NCBI GenBank assembly: GCA_964460985.1 | Contig: CAYWQX010000006.1 | Span: forward strand, 1-64,000 | DNA from: CAZABG01 sp964460985 | GTDB lineage: Bacteria > Chlamydiota > Chlamydiia > Chlamydiales > Parachlamydiaceae | Direction of reading: 5' to 3' | Length of the DNA stretch: 64,000 bases | Shown: positions 62,165 through 64,000 of the stretch, piece after piece | Position numbering within the stretch: the first letter of the stretch is position 1 | Layout: every line of letters begins with the position of its first letter | Notes under the pieces: generated by a model | The model's database searches: none | The model's input: the letters and a program-made list of their open reading frames with translations, nothing else | What the model was told of the DNA's origin: nothing | Program-made: the position numbers and the translations under genes

Positions 62165-62923
62165 AAGCGATCTCTTTTCAATTTGATAGAACCGAATTTC
62201 ATGCACTCCATACATAAAAAAGGTTTGAGTGAATCGACCGATGAGTTTTTCTGCAATCAAGCGGTTTAAATAAATAAGGCCTTCGTTGGGATCGTAGAAC
62301 AAACTATAGTCTTCATATTTGATTAGAATGACAGTGTGGCCTTTCACCTCGAGTTTTTTATTGTGAGCTTTCTCTAAGATGCGAACGGCAAATATCCCCT
62401 TTTGAAGAGAGCTGAAAATTTTTTTAAATTGCGTTTGAAATCCGTTTCTTTTAATGTCGACAGGCTCGCTTGAATGAATGATTTTTAAATGATGAAAGTT
62501 TAGTAAAGACTGCATTTTCAAAAGGCTATAGTCAAAATCCAAATCGGGTGAGTCAACCTCTATGGTATTGAACGCGATTTGCCTTGCCGCCATTTCAATG
62601 GAAGATCCTTGATAGTCTTTACTATCAGGAATGGCGTCCCATTCGATGAATTTTGATATGAAATCAAGCGCCATGGCAGAACAGGTTCCCCCTACAATTT
62701 TGTTTGTCACTAAGGCCTTGTTAAAAAGGATTCCGGTCTCTTTTCTTTCGTCTAAGATCTGATAAATTTCATACACTCTTTCAAGAGGCACCTCTTGAAA
62801 AGTGACGATCTGATGTCCAGTAAAAATAACTTGTTCATCACAGCTTGAGAATAGAGTTGAAGCGCTGAAAGCATTGAAAAATATTACTATTTTCGTGATA
62901 ACGCTTTTGAACCTATAAGGCAT
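62156..62923 (-). CDS. Papain-like cysteine protease, YopT/C58-like (candidate effector)
   Basis: The 255-residue protein has the triad pattern of the YopT (C58) family: Cys81 in 'IVGGTCSAMALDFISKF', His196 in 'KGHTVILIKY' and Asp211 in 'LFYDPNEGLIYL'. The DPNxG after the aspartate and the spacing Cys-His 115 and His-Asp 15 residues match YopT (119 and 16). A hydrophobic N-terminus (about 1-26) may be a signal. YopT cleaves prenylated Rho GTPases, but the target here is unknown. Its ATG is only one base from the divergent autotransporter's ATG, and its 3' end overlaps the propeller gene by 9 bases. Confidence 0.65.
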   Translation of the reverse strand: MPYRFKSVITKIVIFFNAFSASTLFSSCDEQVIFTGHQIVTFQEVPLERVYEIYQILDERKETGILFNKALVTNKIVGGTCSAMALDFISKFIEWDAIPDSKDYQGSSIEMAARQIAFNTIEVDSPDLDFDYSLLKMQSLLNFHHLKIIHSSEPVDIKRNGFQTQFKKIFSSLQKGIFAVRILEKAHNKKLEVKGHTVILIKYEDYSLFYDPNEGLIYLNRLIAEKLIGRFTQTFFMYGVHEIRFYQIEKRSLLL

Positions 62924-62924
62924 T

Positions 62925-64000
62925 ATGAAAAAATTTATTTATTGGCTTGTGCCCGTTTTTTTTATCCATTTGAATTCGATCGATGCCTGCGGAGGAGGGC
63001 CGCGGCCGTGGGAAGGAACTGTCTCTTCTGAATGGAATGATAGTGATAATTGGAACACGAACTGCGGCGGCGGTGTTCCCGGAGCGACAGAGGGTGCGGC
63101 AATTTCCGGCAACGTTACGAATCTCCCAATCGTTTCAACGGAAGAAGCGATCGGATCTATCAGATTCTTAGATAATGGAAGTTTAACGATCACGGAGGGA
63201 GGCGATTTCACGGTTAATTACTCTCTTTATTCTGCGGATAATACGCAAGGAAAGGTTTATATAAAAGATGGGGGCGAGATGACGGTTGTTGAGTCCCTTT
63301 CTTCAAATGGCGAGATTTTATACGAGCTTTCAAACGGATCGACATTAACCGGAGCCGGACAGGCAGAAGGTGCAAAAGCCATCATCAATACTCTCGCATC
63401 GGGAATGGGTAACACCATTAATATCACCTCTGAAGGATCGATTCAAAAAATTACCTCATTAAACGCAAACGATCAGTTTAATTTTACTGCAGATGTGAAC
63501 GTCATCGAAGGGATGAGTCTTGCAGGATCATTAAAATTGAACTCGACTCTTTTTGGAGATCTTTTATTAAATGGCGGCAGTTTATCGGGAACCGGCCTTC
63601 TCGATGGTAATTTAACGATGAACGGAGGAACGATTAGTCCTGGAAATAGTATCGGAACCTTTACAATCGACGGCAACTTTTATCCCGGCTCGAATGCAGT
63701 TTATCATGTTCAAGTCGATTCAAATGGAGCAAGTTCACTCCTTGACGTGAAAGGATCGGTTGAGATTTCTCAAAACGCCACGGTTCTTGTCACATCGATC
63801 GATGGAGGCGTTGCAGGCGATCAATATACCATCTTGACGGCAGACGAGGGAATTGACGGCACTTTTGGAGGGGTAAGCGCTCCTGGACTCGCTAAAAAAC
63901 CCATCTTATTATATTCGGAAAACAGCATCTTTTTATTGTTTCAGAACTTTAACTTTGTCGGAAAGACAAAGAATCAAAAAAATGTTGCCCGTCAACTGGA
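62925..64000 (+). CDS. Autotransporter-type secreted protein, 5' part (runs off the window)
   Basis: An open frame from the ATG at 62925 (TAAGG upstream) to the window end, at least 358 residues. A signal peptide (about 1-21, cleaving near 'IDACGG') is followed by passenger-type repeats: 'SLTITEGGDFTVNY', 'VYIKDGGEMTVVE' and 'LLLNGGSLSGTGLLDGNLTMNGGTISPGNSIGTFTIDGNF'. The PGNSIGT motif is common in type V autotransporter passengers and polymorphic outer-membrane proteins. The beta-barrel domain would lie beyond the window. The frame has no stop, so ordinary gene calls that need one would miss it. Confidence 0.8.
   Translation, partial: MKKFIYWLVPVFFIHLNSIDACGGGPRPWEGTVSSEWNDSDNWNTNCGGGVPGATEGAAISGNVTNLPIVSTEEAIGSIRFLDNGSLTITEGGDFTVNYSLYSADNTQGKVYIKDGGEMTVVESLSSNGEILYELSNGSTLTGAGQAEGAKAIINTLASGMGNTINITSEGSIQKITSLNANDQFNFTADVNVIEGMSLAGSLKLNSTLFGDLLLNGGSLSGTGLLDGNLTMNGGTISPGNSIGTFTIDGNFYPGSNAVYHVQVDSNGASSLLDVKGSVEISQNATVLVTSIDGGVAGDQYTILTADEGIDGTFGGVSAPGLAKKPILLYSENSIFLLFQNFNFVGKTKNQKNVARQL

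Overview
The window reads as a chromosomal segment of a member of the Chlamydiae, most likely an amoeba-associated ('environmental', Parachlamydiales-like) lineage rather than a Chlamydia species. The main evidence is gene order. A type III secretion block (Scc1-like chaperone, copN, sctV, sctU) lies next to ychF and then rpsA-nusA-infB-rbfA-truB-ribF, and rpe-efp-accB-accC form a second run. Both follow the order known from Chlamydia. The window also holds many secreted or eukaryotic-like proteins (F-box, BTB-like/LRR, a YopT-like protease, two-helix Inc-like proteins), as expected of larger-genome chlamydial relatives. No rRNA operon, phage or CRISPR array is visible.

Layout: 0-3.2 kb holds small hypothetical proteins, a lipoprotein and an outer-membrane barrel protein. 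3.2-6.4 kb holds a long acyl-CoA ligase/GNAT fusion gene broken by one extra base in a nine-G run, followed by two copies of a 243-bp tandem repeat that carry a duplicated piece of the gene's own 3' end. 6.4-10.8 kb holds uup, an unknown gene, hemH and a small membrane protein. 10.8-15.7 kb is the T3SS operon on the minus strand. 15.9-21.6 kb holds ychF, an RNA methyltransferase and an accessory insertion relative to Chlamydia: an Inc-like protein, three secreted Asn/Pro/Gly-rich proteins and a BTB-like/LRR protein. 21.6-29.4 kb is the minus-strand translation/transcription operon. 29.7-36.3 kb holds large proteins of unknown function around a short aspartokinase. 36.3-40.6 kb holds brnQ, rpe, efp, accB and accC.

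40.8-50.5 kb is mixed: secreted and membrane unknowns, a LOG-family protein, a YitT-family protein, tRNA-Asp and tRNA-Val, surE, a tiny Cys-rich peptide, a coupled MoxR ATPase/TraB-EreA-like pair, a lipocalin, ttcA and a SEC-C protein. tRNA-Thr and tRNA-Tyr follow at 50.6 kb. The 3' end and terminator of tRNA-Tyr are repeated imperfectly 2.2 kb downstream, bracketing a small islet (lectin-like secreted protein and a divergent LysR regulator) that looks like a decayed integration. From 53 kb to the end the region is effector-like: an endonuclease/exonuclease/phosphatase-fold protein, two F-box-like paralogues flanking an alpha/beta hydrolase, an LRR protein, a three-gene glycosylation-type operon, a YopT-like cysteine protease and the 5' part of an autotransporter that runs off the window.

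All family assignments come from motif recognition by eye. No database search was run.
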